From Chromatiaceae bacterium (GTDB lineage: Bacteria > Pseudomonadota > Gammaproteobacteria > Chromatiales > Chromatiaceae): a DNA stretch of 41,354 bases. A program made the translations under genes and the position numbers. The stretch's first letter is position 1, and each line of letters starts with the position of its first letter. The notes beneath the pieces are model-generated. The model worked only from the letters and a program-made list of their open reading frames with translations, was not told the origin of the DNA and did no database searches. Below are positions 16,888-25,818 of the stretch, piece after piece. The stretch lies in contig JACKMP010000012.1 in NCBI GenBank assembly GCA_024235315.1, positions 1 to 41,354 of the forward strand, in the 5' to 3' direction.

Positions 16888-18030
16888 ATGTTTATTCCCT
16901 CGCGTATCCTGCTCGTGCTGATCCTGGCCTGCTTCGCGCCTGTGTGTCCCGGCGACGTGGTCAAGCCAGCGCTGGTCGAGATCAGCGTATTCACCGAAGG
17001 GCATTTCAGAGTCGAGATCCGCGCCAGCATCGAGGCGCTGCTGACCGGGATAAACAGCCGGTTCAAGGACACCCGCCAGGCCCCGACCTCGGAGGAATAC
17101 GATCGGCTGCGGGCGCTGCAGTCATCGGAGCTGGCGCAGGCTTTCGAACCCTTCAAGGGACGCATGCTCGACGCCATCAGGCTGCGACTGGATGGCAAGC
17201 CGGCGCAGGCGCGGATCACACAGGTCGACATCCCGGTGCCGGGTTACACCAAGGTACCGCGGATCAGCCTGATCGTGCTCGAGGGTGATATCCCGACGGA
17301 AACCAGGGAATTGAGCTGGTATTACCCGAGTGCGTTCGGCGACAACGCGGTGCGCGTGCGTCAGGTCGACGAGGGCAAGCAGCAATGGCACTGGTCGGCA
17401 TGGCAGTGGATACGTGACGACAGGCCGAGCGAACCGTTTTCGCTGCATGAGGTGTTTCGCACGCCGGGGTTCCTCGACGTGGTGCGTGAGTACGTTGGTG
17501 CCGGTTTCGATCACATCGTCCCGGACGGCCTCGACCATATCCTGTTCGTCACCGGACTGTTCCTGTTCAGCGCGCGCATCCGGCCGCTGCTGTGGCAGAT
17601 CACGATGTTCACGATCGCCCATTCGCTGACCCTGGCAATGGCGATGACCGGCCTGATCGAGCTGCCGGCCCGCGTTGTCGAGCCGCTGATCGCGCTGTCG
17701 ATCGCCTACGTAGGGATCGAAAACGTCTGGCACCGCCAGCTGCACAAGAGCCGTCTGGTATTGGTATTCGGGTTCGGTTTGCTGCACGGGCTGGGATTCG
17801 CCAGCATGTTGTCGGACTTCGGGATGCCGGACAGGGCCTTTGCGACGGCATTGATCAGCTTCAACGTCGGTGTCGAGGGTGGGCAGCTCGCGGTCATCCT
17901 GCTGGCTTACCTGAGTCTGGGGCTGTGGTTCGGTACCAGGCCGTATTACCGCAGCATCGTGGCGATTCCGGGGAGCCTGGTGATATCCGCGGTCGGGCTG
18001 TATTGGACCTGGCAACGCCTGGGCCTTTGA
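16888..18030 (+). CDS. HupE/UreJ-family membrane protein with periplasmic N-terminal domain
   Basis: 380 residues. A signal peptide (about 1-22) leads into an extracytoplasmic region of about 180 residues. It ends in a membrane domain of six or so helices (about 205-378) with the HupE/UreJ pattern GLDHILFVTGLFLF, TIAHSLTLAMAMTGLIELP, LIALSIAYVGIENV and GLLHGLGFAS. Proteins of this shape (HupE_UreJ_2) are widespread and often predicted to move nickel or another metal, but their role is not proven. The histidines in the first and second helices could be ligands. It stands alone between soxB (divergent) and the ThDP-enzyme operon, about 15 kb from the hydrogenase-like gene, so no functional link is claimed. 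Confidence 0.82.
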   Translation: MFIPSRILLVLILACFAPVCPGDVVKPALVEISVFTEGHFRVEIRASIEALLTGINSRFKDTRQAPTSEEYDRLRALQSSELAQAFEPFKGRMLDAIRLRLDGKPAQARITQVDIPVPGYTKVPRISLIVLEGDIPTETRELSWYYPSAFGDNAVRVRQVDEGKQQWHWSAWQWIRDDRPSEPFSLHEVFRTPGFLDVVREYVGAGFDHIVPDGLDHILFVTGLFLFSARIRPLLWQITMFTIAHSLTLAMAMTGLIELPARVVEPLIALSIAYVGIENVWHRQLHKSRLVLVFGFGLLHGLGFASMLSDFGMPDRAFATALISFNVGVEGGQLAVILLAYLSLGLWFGTRPYYRSIVAIPGSLVISAVGLYWTWQRLGL

Positions 18031-18215
18031 AGGGCGAGATCGCGCCGGGTGTCCGTGCCGCACAGGTGCCCCGGTAATTCGCGAGCCGATATAATCTGCG
18101 GCGACTCAAGCGCGATCGGCTCCGGATGGGGGTGCCGACCGGCGCGGCGGGCCGGGTTCAGTGGGACGCCATCCCACCCTGGCCGCATCGTCGGCGACGG
18201 GTCGGCGACTACGGC

Positions 18216-19910
18216 ATGATCGACATGAAAATGACAGTCAGCGACCTCGTCGTGAGGTATATGGAGCGCCTGGGCATCGAAGTCATCTTCGGTATGCCGG
18301 GCGCGCATGTCCTGCCGGTCTATGACAGCCTGTATCGATCATCGATCGACAGCGTGCTGGTCAAGCACGAGCAGGGCGCGGCATTCATGGCCGGCGGCTA
18401 TGCCCGTATCTCGCACCGGGTGTCTGCCTGTATCGCCACTGCAGGACCGGGCGCCACCAACCTGATCACCGGGATCGCCAACGCCTATGCCGAGCAGTTG
18501 CCGGTACTGGTGATCACCGGTGAGACTTCGACCCATATCTTCGGCCGCGGCGGCCTGCAGGAGAGTTCCGGCGAGGGCGGGGCCATCGACCAGAGCGAGT
18601 TGTTCCGCGGCATCACCCGGTATCGCAAGCTGATCGAGCGTACCGACTACCTTGGACAGGTGCTCAATCAGGCCACCATGGCCCTGTTCGCCGAGCAGGC
18701 GGGGCCTGTGCTGCTCAGCATTCCCTACAACGTCCAGAAGGAAACCGTCGACGAGGACGTCCTCGAACAGGTGCACTGGCCACGCGCGCAAAGTCTCGAG
18801 CAGCTGCCCGTCGCGCCGGTGGCGGAACTGGCGCAGCTGATCGAGGCGGCCAGCAATCCGGTGATCGTCGCCGGCTATGGCTGCATCAAGGCGGGTGCAC
18901 GCGGCATGGTGGCGATGTTGAGTCAGGGCATGGGCATCCCGGTGGCGACCAGCCTCAAGGGCAAGGGCGTCGTGGCAGAGGGCACCGACCTGTCGCTCGG
19001 TTGTCTGGGCGTGACCTCTAACGGCGATGCGCGCCGCTATATCGTCGAACAGGCGGACCTGGTGATCTTTCTCGGCGCCGGGTTCAACGAACGCACCAGT
19101 TACCTTTGGGACGCCGATCTGCTGGGCGGCAAGAAGATCGCCCAGGTCGATCGCGATGCCGCCCAGCTCGGCAAGGTGTTTCAGCCCGATGTCGCGATTC
19201 AGGGTGACATCCAGCAGGTGCTGGGGGAGCTCCTGCAGCGCCTGGATACCGACCGTCCGGGGACAGGCCGGGTGGACCCTGATGCCGCCTCGCAGGGAAA
19301 GCCGGGCCCAGCGCACATGGAAGCGCCAAGTCCCGCCGACGGCGCCCTGGCGTCATCGAAGTTCCAGTTGATCGAGGCGTTCTTCGCCGCGTTGGCGAGG
19401 TGCTTCAGCGCGGATGCGATCGTGTTCGATGACAATATCGTGTTTGCGCAGAGCTACTTCGCGGTATCCGACCGCAACCACTATTTCCCGAATTCGGGCA
19501 TCTCCTCGCTGGGCCACGCGATCCCGGCGGCGATCGGTGCGCGCTTCTTCGCCAAGGACAGCCCGATCTTCGCAATCCTCGGGGATGGCGGATTTCAGAT
19601 GTGCTGCATGGAGATCATGACGGCAGTGAACTACCAGTTGCCGTTGAACGTCGTCGTGATCAACAACGCCAGCATGGGATTGATCCGCAAGAACCAGTAC
19701 CAGCTATACGGTGAACGTTACATCGATTGTGATTTCGTCAACCCGGACTTCCCGGCGCTCGCACGCGCGTTCGGCATCGCGCACTATCGCGTCGAAAGCG
19801 TCGCGGACATCAATGATCTGTTTGCCACCGCAGATCTGCGCGGTGCGATCAACCTGATCGAGGTCCCGCTGGACAAGCATGCCTTCCCCACCTACCTGTC
19901 CGCCCGCTGA
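18216..19910 (+). CDS. ThDP-dependent enzyme of the acetolactate synthase family
   Basis: A 564-residue three-domain enzyme. The Pyr domain has the catalytic glutamate E52 in KHEQGAAFMAGGYAR and GPGATNLITGIANAY. The middle TPP_enzyme_M domain has VVAEGT and the C-terminal PP domain has GDGGF (about 456) ending in INN, the metal-ThDP motif. A Pro/Ala/Gly-rich linker at about 350-385 is longer than in typical acetolactate synthases. No ilvN small subunit or other branched-chain gene follows; instead it overlaps the next gene by 32 bases. It may be a specialised decarboxylase or carboligase. Starts at 18225 and 18231 are also possible, and none has a clear ribosome site. Confidence 0.88.
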   Translation: MIDMKMTVSDLVVRYMERLGIEVIFGMPGAHVLPVYDSLYRSSIDSVLVKHEQGAAFMAGGYARISHRVSACIATAGPGATNLITGIANAYAEQLPVLVITGETSTHIFGRGGLQESSGEGGAIDQSELFRGITRYRKLIERTDYLGQVLNQATMALFAEQAGPVLLSIPYNVQKETVDEDVLEQVHWPRAQSLEQLPVAPVAELAQLIEAASNPVIVAGYGCIKAGARGMVAMLSQGMGIPVATSLKGKGVVAEGTDLSLGCLGVTSNGDARRYIVEQADLVIFLGAGFNERTSYLWDADLLGGKKIAQVDRDAAQLGKVFQPDVAIQGDIQQVLGELLQRLDTDRPGTGRVDPDAASQGKPGPAHMEAPSPADGALASSKFQLIEAFFAALARCFSADAIVFDDNIVFAQSYFAVSDRNHYFPNSGISSLGHAIPAAIGARFFAKDSPIFAILGDGGFQMCCMEIMTAVNYQLPLNVVVINNASMGLIRKNQYQLYGERYIDCDFVNPDFPALARAFGIAHYRVESVADINDLFATADLRGAINLIEVPLDKHAFPTYLSAR

Positions 19911-21654
19911 CGCCGGCAGCGCGGCGCAGATCGCCGCACAGCACACGCGGATTGCGGCGCTGGAGGCGGCGATGTGGCGCGGGGGCTTCGATGCGGGCGT
20001 GTTGCCGTCTTACCAGGCGGCATTCCGCGAGCTGGAGGCCCTGATCGCGACGTGTGGCAACGACAGGCGCCACCACTTCGTGATCGTCATCCCGGTGGCA
20101 GACAGTCCACGGCATCTGCGCAACTGCCTCGACAGCCTGCTGGAGCAGTGCCGAAGCTACGCCTATGGCCTGGATGCGCACGGCAGGTTCGCCAAGATCA
20201 CGGTGCTGGTCGCCGATGATTCGGCCGAGGCATCGTCGATCAACCGGCAACGCGAAATCGTGTGCGCCTTCGCCGAGGCCGGCATCGATACGTATTACTT
20301 CGGCATCGATGAGCAGTTGGCGTTGCTCGACCGTCTGCACGATCTCGACCTGAGTGGCATCGTCGGCAAGCATAAACGCAGCGCGTTCGGCCACAAGGGG
20401 CAGGGCATGATGCGCAATATGATTTATCTCCGGCTGGCCGAGATGCAGGGGCGGATGTCGGATCAGCGCTTGCTGTTCTACAGCATCGACGCCGACCAGG
20501 AGTTTCGCGTCAAGGTACCCACGGTGGATGGCGGACAGTGCCCGGGCGCAGTGAACTTCTTCTACGAGGTCGACCGCGTGTTCAGTGACACGGACGTGCG
20601 TGTGTTGACCGGCAAGGTTGTTGGCGATCCGCCTGTCTCGCCGGCAGTGATGGTCGGCAAATTCGTTGCCGATGTGCTGGCGTTCCTGCGCGAGATGGCC
20701 GGTGTCGGTCCGCACGAAGCCTACCGCCAGCCTCCTGTCGAAACGAACGGCTCTGACGATGCCGCTTATCACGACATGGCAGACCTGTTCGGCTTCAACG
20801 CCGGCGAGCTTGCCTATCGCTACCGCTGCCCCGGCGACACCGCGCCGAGCAATGCAGACTGCTTCGTCGACTTCGCCGGGCACCTCAACCGGTTCTTCCA
20901 CGGCGAGCATCCGACGCGTGTGACCTGGTATCGCTATACACCGGTGCCGCAGAGCGTCCGGCCTGCGCGCACGGTGTATACAGGCAACTACGTATTCTCG
21001 GCAGCCGCGCTGGATCAGTTCATCCCGTTCGCACCGCTGCGCCTGCGCATGTCCGGACCGACCATGGGGCGGCTGCTGCAGGCTGCCATGGGCGACAGGT
21101 TCGTCTCGGCCAATGTGCCGATGCTGCACGGGCGAACGCTGGATGAGACCCGCGAGTCGGAGTTTCGCCCGGGTGTATGGACAAGTGAGCAGCGGGTCGA
21201 CCTGTGTGACGAATTCGAGCGCCAGTTCCAGGGTGATGTGATGCTGTTTTCGAATGAGCGGCTCGTGGCAATGGGTCACGCGGACGCCCGGCTTTCGCGT
21301 GAGGCGATCAGCGCCATGCGGGACACCGTCGAGGGTGAGATGCTCGACAGGTACCAGCTCAAGCGCGCCACACTGACCGACCGTCTCGAGCAGCTGAGGG
21401 CGTTGCTGCATGATCCCTCGCGATGGTGGAATCGTGGCCGGGTCGAGCTGGCCGCACTGCAGTCATTCGACAGCTTCATCGACAATGTCTCGCATAACTT
21501 CGGTGCCGATTCGCCCTGTTTCGCACGCATCGAGGATGTCGCCCGTCGCGACGACTGGCGCAACCGCCAACTCGATGCGATCGCGAATCTGAATGCAGAC
21601 CGGGAGGCGTGGGAGGCCGCATTGCAGCGGCTGCGGAGTCGGGCTTCGTCATGA
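19879..21654 (+). CDS. GT2-like glycosyltransferase-fold protein
   Basis: 591 residues, no signal or membrane helix. Residues about 65-130 read as a GT-A Rossmann start (HHFVIVIPVADSPRHLRNCL, then ITVLVADDSAEASSINRQRE). FYSIDADQEF around D204-A-D206 is the DxD metal-nucleotide motif. The C-terminal 150 residues are helical and highly charged. Sugar donor and acceptor are unknown. The start at 19879 lies inside the end of the ThDP enzyme gene, with GGA six bases ahead; a later ATG at 19972 would remove the overlap but lose 31 residues. The stop overlaps the next start by ATGA. It looks like the middle gene of one operon. Confidence 0.72.
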   Translation: MPSPPTCPPADAGSAAQIAAQHTRIAALEAAMWRGGFDAGVLPSYQAAFRELEALIATCGNDRRHHFVIVIPVADSPRHLRNCLDSLLEQCRSYAYGLDAHGRFAKITVLVADDSAEASSINRQREIVCAFAEAGIDTYYFGIDEQLALLDRLHDLDLSGIVGKHKRSAFGHKGQGMMRNMIYLRLAEMQGRMSDQRLLFYSIDADQEFRVKVPTVDGGQCPGAVNFFYEVDRVFSDTDVRVLTGKVVGDPPVSPAVMVGKFVADVLAFLREMAGVGPHEAYRQPPVETNGSDDAAYHDMADLFGFNAGELAYRYRCPGDTAPSNADCFVDFAGHLNRFFHGEHPTRVTWYRYTPVPQSVRPARTVYTGNYVFSAAALDQFIPFAPLRLRMSGPTMGRLLQAAMGDRFVSANVPMLHGRTLDETRESEFRPGVWTSEQRVDLCDEFERQFQGDVMLFSNERLVAMGHADARLSREAISAMRDTVEGEMLDRYQLKRATLTDRLEQLRALLHDPSRWWNRGRVELAALQSFDSFIDNVSHNFGADSPCFARIEDVARRDDWRNRQLDAIANLNADREAWEAALQRLRSRASS

Positions 21655-22973
21655 CGCGTCGGCTGCGTCTGTGGCTGCAGCGGCGACGTCATCCCGGGCG
21701 TTACGCCAGGTTGTCGCAGTTGCTGCATGCGCTTCACCTGAAAAGGTCAGAGCTGCTGCAGCGGCAGCGTGCCGACTTCGATGCCATCGCGCGCTATGCC
21801 GCCGCCCATGCGGACTACTACGCCCGGCGATATGCGTCAGCGATGCGGCACGCCGGTCGGCGCCTGTTGCCCGAGGACCTGCCGATCCTGGAGAAGTCGG
21901 ACGTGATCGCGCATCGCGATGAGTTGCTGGCACGCGGGTTGTCACCGCACGACACACGGCTGGGCCATACGGGCGGATCCACCGGAAGCCCGCTTTCCTT
22001 CTACTATGACGACGCCAAGCACGAGCTGATGTTGGCCGGAATGATGCGTGGCTTCATGCTGTCTGGCTGGCGACCCGGGCAGAAGGTGTTGTACCTGTGG
22101 GGGGCGTCTCGCGACGTCGCAAGCGGCGGGATCTTCGGTGGTCCGCAACACCATTGGCTGAGCAGTGAGATGACGGTGGCTGCTGTCGAGTACAGCGAAC
22201 AACGCCTGGCCGGCTGGGTGCGCCTGATCCGTCGCTGGCGGCCGGTGTTGCTCTACGGTTACGCATCGGCCCTCTCCGAGCTCGCGCGATTCGTTATCGA
22301 TAGTGGATGCGCACCGCCCACCGGCCTGCTTGGCGTCTATTCCACCGCCGAGGTGCTGCACGAGGAGCAGCGCACGCTTATGGAACGGGCCTTCTCGTGC
22401 AAGGTGTTCAATCAGTATGGCTGCCGCGAGGTGCCGAACATCGCCTGGGAGTGCCGCCACGGCAATATGCACGTCTTCAGCGACATGGTGCAGCTGGAGT
22501 CGGTCGCCGACCCGAGCGGCGATCGTCTGCTGGTGACCTCGCTGACAGACCGGGTGATGCCTTTCATCCGCTATGCGCTCGGTGACAGTGGGCGCCTCAT
22601 CGAGGGAGAGTGCCCCTGTGGGCTGGGGTTTCCGCTGATGCAGATGGACCTGTGCCGCAACAACGACCTGGTACGCACAGCTGATGGCAGGCGTCTTCAC
22701 CCGGCCTTCTTCAACCGCCTGATGTACGGTCTGAATCAGGTGAGCCAGTACCAATGGGTACAGACCGGCCCCGACAGCCTGCAGCTCAGGCTGGTCAGCC
22801 GTGAACGGTTGTCCCCGGAGACCGTGGATGCCATAGGTGCGGCTGTTCGTGACGGTGTCGGCCCGCAGATGACACTCGAGATCGCGTACCTCGACGCGAT
22901 CCCACGCACCACCGCGGGCAAACATCGTTTCGTCATCGGGCTCAGTGATGCCGGGATGGCCGCCCGGCGCTGA
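21651..22973 (+). CDS. CapK / phenylacetate-CoA ligase-like adenylate-forming enzyme
   Basis: 440 residues of the CapK (PaaK-like) branch of the ANL superfamily. The phosphate-binding loop is HTGGSTGSPLSFYY. The A5-like motif is FNQYGCREVPNIAWEC, RYALGDSGRL is the A7-like aspartate, and the C-terminal domain ends with PRTTAGKHRFVI, which supplies the usual lysine. Members activate carboxylic acids as adenylates and then form CoA thioesters or amides; in capsule loci they decorate polysaccharides. GECPCGLGFPLM has the cysteine pair often seen near the A8 hinge. ATG 21651 overlaps the glycosyltransferase stop. The acid it activates is unknown. Confidence 0.85.
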   Translation: MTRRLRLWLQRRRHPGRYARLSQLLHALHLKRSELLQRQRADFDAIARYAAAHADYYARRYASAMRHAGRRLLPEDLPILEKSDVIAHRDELLARGLSPHDTRLGHTGGSTGSPLSFYYDDAKHELMLAGMMRGFMLSGWRPGQKVLYLWGASRDVASGGIFGGPQHHWLSSEMTVAAVEYSEQRLAGWVRLIRRWRPVLLYGYASALSELARFVIDSGCAPPTGLLGVYSTAEVLHEEQRTLMERAFSCKVFNQYGCREVPNIAWECRHGNMHVFSDMVQLESVADPSGDRLLVTSLTDRVMPFIRYALGDSGRLIEGECPCGLGFPLMQMDLCRNNDLVRTADGRRLHPAFFNRLMYGLNQVSQYQWVQTGPDSLQLRLVSRERLSPETVDAIGAAVRDGVGPQMTLEIAYLDAIPRTTAGKHRFVIGLSDAGMAARR

Positions 22974-23014
22974 GCGTCAGTTACCTCTGACCCGAGTGAC
23001 TCTTCAACCGCTGG

Positions 23015-23455
23015 TCACCAGGCCTTGTAAGGCAGGAATTTGCCATTGAGGGTCACCACGACGCGGTCACCCTTCGGGTCCTCCTGCTTGTCGATGTCCA
23101 TTGAAAAGTCGATTGCACTCATGATGCCGTCGCCGAACTTCTCGTGGATCAGCTCCTTGATGGTCTCGCCGTAGACACCCACGATCTCGTACCAGCGGTA
23201 GATGACCGGGTCGGTCGGTATCGTCTGGCTCCAGGTCTTGTGCGGGAAGCGCTGCAGTGCTGTGGACACCTCGTCGCCGAGGCCGAGGATCTCGGTCACC
23301 GCCTCGGCCTGCTTCTTGCCAAGGTGGTTCATGCCCAGGCAGGCCGAGCAGACATATTCCTTCGACAGATCGGCCGCCTTGGCGATCTCCTTCCAGGTCA
23401 GGTCTTTCTCGAATTTGGCCTCGAGGATGGCTTCTTTCATATCGGCTTTGTTCAT
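23015..23455 (-). CDS. cynS: cyanate hydratase (cyanase)
   Basis: 146 residues matching CynS throughout. An N-terminal helix-turn-helix-like domain (residues 1-75, LTWKEIAKAADLSKEYVCSACLG) precedes the catalytic domain with R87, E90 and S113, equivalent to E. coli R96, E99 and S122, in IYRWYEIVGVYG and GIMSAIDF. The decamer converts cyanate and bicarbonate to two CO2 and ammonia, giving both nitrogen and carbon. The start is ATG 23455 with AAGGA ahead of it on the minus strand. A textbook sigma-54 promoter lies at 23511-23526. It is divergent from the ABC importer and convergent with the CapK gene (41 bases apart). Confidence 0.98.
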   Translation of the reverse strand: MNKADMKEAILEAKFEKDLTWKEIAKAADLSKEYVCSACLGMNHLGKKQAEAVTEILGLGDEVSTALQRFPHKTWSQTIPTDPVIYRWYEIVGVYGETIKELIHEKFGDGIMSAIDFSMDIDKQEDPKGDRVVVTLNGKFLPYKAW

Positions 23456-23498
23456 CGGCTTTTTCCTTGGGTGTGTGGACGGGTGTGTTGGGAATACC

Positions 23499-23510
23499 TG
23501 TCGATGTGTC
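23499..23510 (-). promoter_or_regulatory. weaker GACA-N4-GACA repeat at the cynS start point (site E)
   Basis: Read on the minus strand this is GACA, four bases, GACA. It lies next to the -12 element of the cynS promoter, so it would cover the predicted transcription start. It resembles the four other repeats in this regulon but the spacer differs. Binding is only a guess. Confidence 0.3.
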
Positions 23511-23526
23511 TGCAAGAGAAGTGCCA
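23511..23526 (-). promoter_or_regulatory. sigma-54 promoter of cynS
   Basis: On the minus strand the sequence is TGGCAC (23526-23521), five bases, TTGCA (23515-23511), a full match to the -24/-12 consensus with GG and GC 12 bases apart. Transcription should begin near 23500, leaving a leader of about 45 bases before the start codon. Confidence 0.88.
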
Positions 23527-23612
23527 AGGGGTGGGTCGGGCGCTTTTCTGATGAGCGGCCGGCGCCTCGCCGGTTCTACGACTACCTGAGGCGTTGGGTC
23601 CGGGCAGTGAAA

Positions 23613-23626
23613 TGTCCGACATTGTC
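23613..23626 (-). promoter_or_regulatory. candidate upstream activator site between cynS and the importer (site C)
   Basis: On the minus strand it reads GACA, six bases, GACA. It sits about 115-125 bases upstream of the predicted cynS start and about 95-105 upstream of the importer start, so one site could serve both. GACATTGTCA here (23618-23627) recurs exactly, in reverse complement, upstream of osmC. Confidence 0.5.
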
Positions 23627-23692
23627 ATCATTGTTCGGTGGCGTGCCGCGGGCAGATCGCGAAATCGCCTGCATTCGCGGTGTTTTTTGCAG

Positions 23693-23708
23693 TGGCACGA
23701 TGCCTGCA
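23693..23708 (+). promoter_or_regulatory. sigma-54 promoter of the ABC importer operon
   Basis: TGGCAC (23693-23698), five bases, CTGCA (23704-23708): one base off the -24/-12 consensus, with GG and GC correctly spaced. Predicted start near 23719, 25 bases before the ATG at 23744. Confidence 0.8.
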
Positions 23709-23743
23709 ATGCCTGAGGCATAGCGCCATTCAGGAATCGAGCA

Positions 23744-24544
23744 ATGACCGACAGCATACGTACAGACTTCATCAGCCACACGTTCAAGGGCCAGCGTTCA
23801 CCGACCCTGCTCGACATCGACGTCACCATCCGGGCCGGCGAGCAGGTCGCCCTGATCGGGCGCAGCGGCTGCGGCAAGTCGACGTTGTTGCACATGTTGG
23901 CCGGACTGCTGCTGCCAACCGAGGGCTGCGTAAGGATCCACGGCCGTCAGGTCACGCGCCCCAGCGAGAAGTGGAACATGATGTTCCAGAAGCCTTCGTT
24001 GTATCCATGGATGAGCGTGGCCGACAACGTGGGCCTGGGGCTCGCCTTTGCCGGCAGGAAAGACCCGCAGCGTGTAGCGTACCTGCTCGAACTGGTCGGC
24101 CTCAGCGAAAAGGCCGCGGCCAATCCGCAGAGCCTGTCCGGTGGCCAGCAACAGCGCGTCGCGCTCGCCCGCTCGCTCGCGACCTCGCCGGAGGTGTTGC
24201 TGCTCGACGAACCCTTTTCCGCCCTCGATGCCTTCACCCGCTCGTCGCTGCAGGACGAGGTGTCGCGAATTGCGCGCGAACAGAACCTGACCATGGTGAT
24301 GGTTACCCACGACATCGATGAGGCGGTCGCGATGGCTGACCGCGTGCTGATCATGGCCGCGAACCCGGGACGCATCGTCGGAGAGATACAGGTTGAGCTG
24401 ACATCGCCACGGCAGCGTGCCACACCCGAATTCAGCCGTCAGCGCGAGGCACTGATGACCTCGTTCGAACAGCTGGTCGGCGGCGAGACGACAGCTGCCG
24501 AAGAGGAAGAACCCGAGCAGGCCGGCAAACGCAAGGCCGCCTGA
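23744..24544 (+). CDS. NrtD/TauB-type ABC importer ATPase
   Basis: 266 residues with Walker A GRSGCGKST, Q loop MMFQKPSLYPWM, signature LSGGQQQR, Walker B LLLDEPFSALD and H-loop MVTHDIDEA. QKPSLYPWMSVADNV and the SALDAFTRSSLQDEV block are those of the nitrate/sulfonate/taurine/cyanate importer ATPases. The C-terminal 30 residues are Glu-rich and not conserved. It is first in an operon with the binding protein (38 bases on) and the permease. Divergence from cynS under a shared control region suggests that the substrate is cyanate or a compound yielding it. Confidence 0.95.
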   Translation: MTDSIRTDFISHTFKGQRSPTLLDIDVTIRAGEQVALIGRSGCGKSTLLHMLAGLLLPTEGCVRIHGRQVTRPSEKWNMMFQKPSLYPWMSVADNVGLGLAFAGRKDPQRVAYLLELVGLSEKAAANPQSLSGGQQQRVALARSLATSPEVLLLDEPFSALDAFTRSSLQDEVSRIAREQNLTMVMVTHDIDEAVAMADRVLIMAANPGRIVGEIQVELTSPRQRATPEFSRQREALMTSFEQLVGGETTAAEEEEPEQAGKRKAA

Positions 24545-24582
24545 CTACCGAATCACGAAACACGTAAAGAAGGATCAACCCG

Positions 24583-25818
24583 ATGAGCAGCTACGACGAC
24601 GAACTGAAATACATAGAACAGCACGAGATGAGCCGACGCGACTTCATGCTCGACATGATGGCCGCAGGCGGGCTGTTCGGTGCGGGCATGACGCTTCCGG
24701 GTGCCGGTGTCGCCAACATGGCGGTGCCCGATGACGAAATTGTTCGGATCGGTTACCTGCCGATCACCGATGCCACTGCGCTGCTGGTTGCGCACGGGAT
24801 GGGTTTCTTCGAGGACGAAGGGCTGAAGGCCGAAAAGCCAACCCTGATCCGCGGCTGGTCGCCGCTGGTCGAGGGCTTCACCGCCGGCAAGTTCAACCTG
24901 GTGCACTTCCTCAAGCCGATTCCGGTTTGGATGCGCTACAACAACGGTTTTCCGGTGAAGATCATGTCGTGGGCACACATCAACGGGTCCGCACTGGTCG
25001 TCGGCAAGCACGTTGACGCCGATGACTTCAGGGGGCTCGCCGGCAAGCAGGTCGCGGTGCCCTATTGGTACTCGATGCACAATATCGTGCTGCAGATTGC
25101 GTTGCGCGAAGCCGGCCTCAAGCCGGTGATCAAGGACCAGAAGGAGCCGCTGGCGCCAGATGAGGTGAATCTGATGATCATGCCGCCGCCGGATATGCCT
25201 CCGGCGCTGGCGGCGAAAAAGATCGACGCCTTTATCGTGGCCGAGCCATTCAATGCGTTTGGCGAGTTGAAGGCCGGCGGCAAGATGCTGCGATTCACCG
25301 GTGACATCTGGAAGAACCATCCCTGCTGCGTGGTGTGCATGAATGAGAACACCGTCGCGGCGAAACCGGAGTGGACGCAGAAGGTGATGAACGCGATCGT
25401 CCGCGCCGAGGTATATGCGCAGGAAAACAAGGAAGAGGTCGCCCGCATGATGTCGAAGGACGGCAAGCGTTACCTGCCGATGCCGGCCGACGCAGTGGTA
25501 CGCGCAATGACCTATTACGACGACAAGGCTTATGCGGCGCCCGATGCGATCCGCCATCCGGAATACGGCAACGGTCGCATCGATTTCTCGCCTTTCCCCT
25601 ATCCATCGGCAACCCGGATGATCGTCGAAGCGATGAACGAGACCCTGGTCGGCGGCGACAAGACATTCCTTGCCGGTCTGGATCCGCAGTTTGTTGCCGA
25701 CGATCTGGTCGACTACAAGCACGTCAAGGCGGCGATGGCGAAGTATCCGGGTTGGGAGAAGGCGCCAGGTGTCGATCCGGCCAACCCCTATGAGCGTGTC
25801 GAAGTGGTGCAGGTATGA
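24583..25818 (+). CDS. NrtA/CmpA/SsuA-class substrate-binding protein with Tat signal
   Basis: 411 residues. The N-terminus has SRRDFMLDMMAAGGLFGAG at about residues 18-35, a twin-arginine signal, as in many NrtA-type proteins. The mature part is a two-lobe NMT1/ABC-type periplasmic binding protein: IVRIGYLPITDATALLVAHG, FTAGKFNLVHFLKPIPV, AGKQVAVPYWYSMHNIVLQ and KKIDAFIVAEPFNAFG. Nitrate, bicarbonate, cyanate, sulfonates and nitriles are all carried by this class, so the ligand must be tested. AAGGA nine bases before ATG 24583 fixes the start. The stop overlaps the permease start by ATGA. Confidence 0.92.
   Translation: MSSYDDELKYIEQHEMSRRDFMLDMMAAGGLFGAGMTLPGAGVANMAVPDDEIVRIGYLPITDATALLVAHGMGFFEDEGLKAEKPTLIRGWSPLVEGFTAGKFNLVHFLKPIPVWMRYNNGFPVKIMSWAHINGSALVVGKHVDADDFRGLAGKQVAVPYWYSMHNIVLQIALREAGLKPVIKDQKEPLAPDEVNLMIMPPPDMPPALAAKKIDAFIVAEPFNAFGELKAGGKMLRFTGDIWKNHPCCVVCMNENTVAAKPEWTQKVMNAIVRAEVYAQENKEEVARMMSKDGKRYLPMPADAVVRAMTYYDDKAYAAPDAIRHPEYGNGRIDFSPFPYPSATRMIVEAMNETLVGGDKTFLAGLDPQFVADDLVDYKHVKAAMAKYPGWEKAPGVDPANPYERVEVVQV

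Noticed and set aside
16888..18030. HupE-like protein as part of the same hydrogenase system as the gene at 33337.
   Set aside because: They are about 15 kb apart with unrelated operons between, and the HupE_UreJ_2 family is not tied to hydrogenases.
19849..21411. A 520-residue minus-strand open frame opposite the GT2-like gene.
   Set aside because: No motif, runs across two genes, and has the His/Arg/Ala-rich look of an antisense frame.
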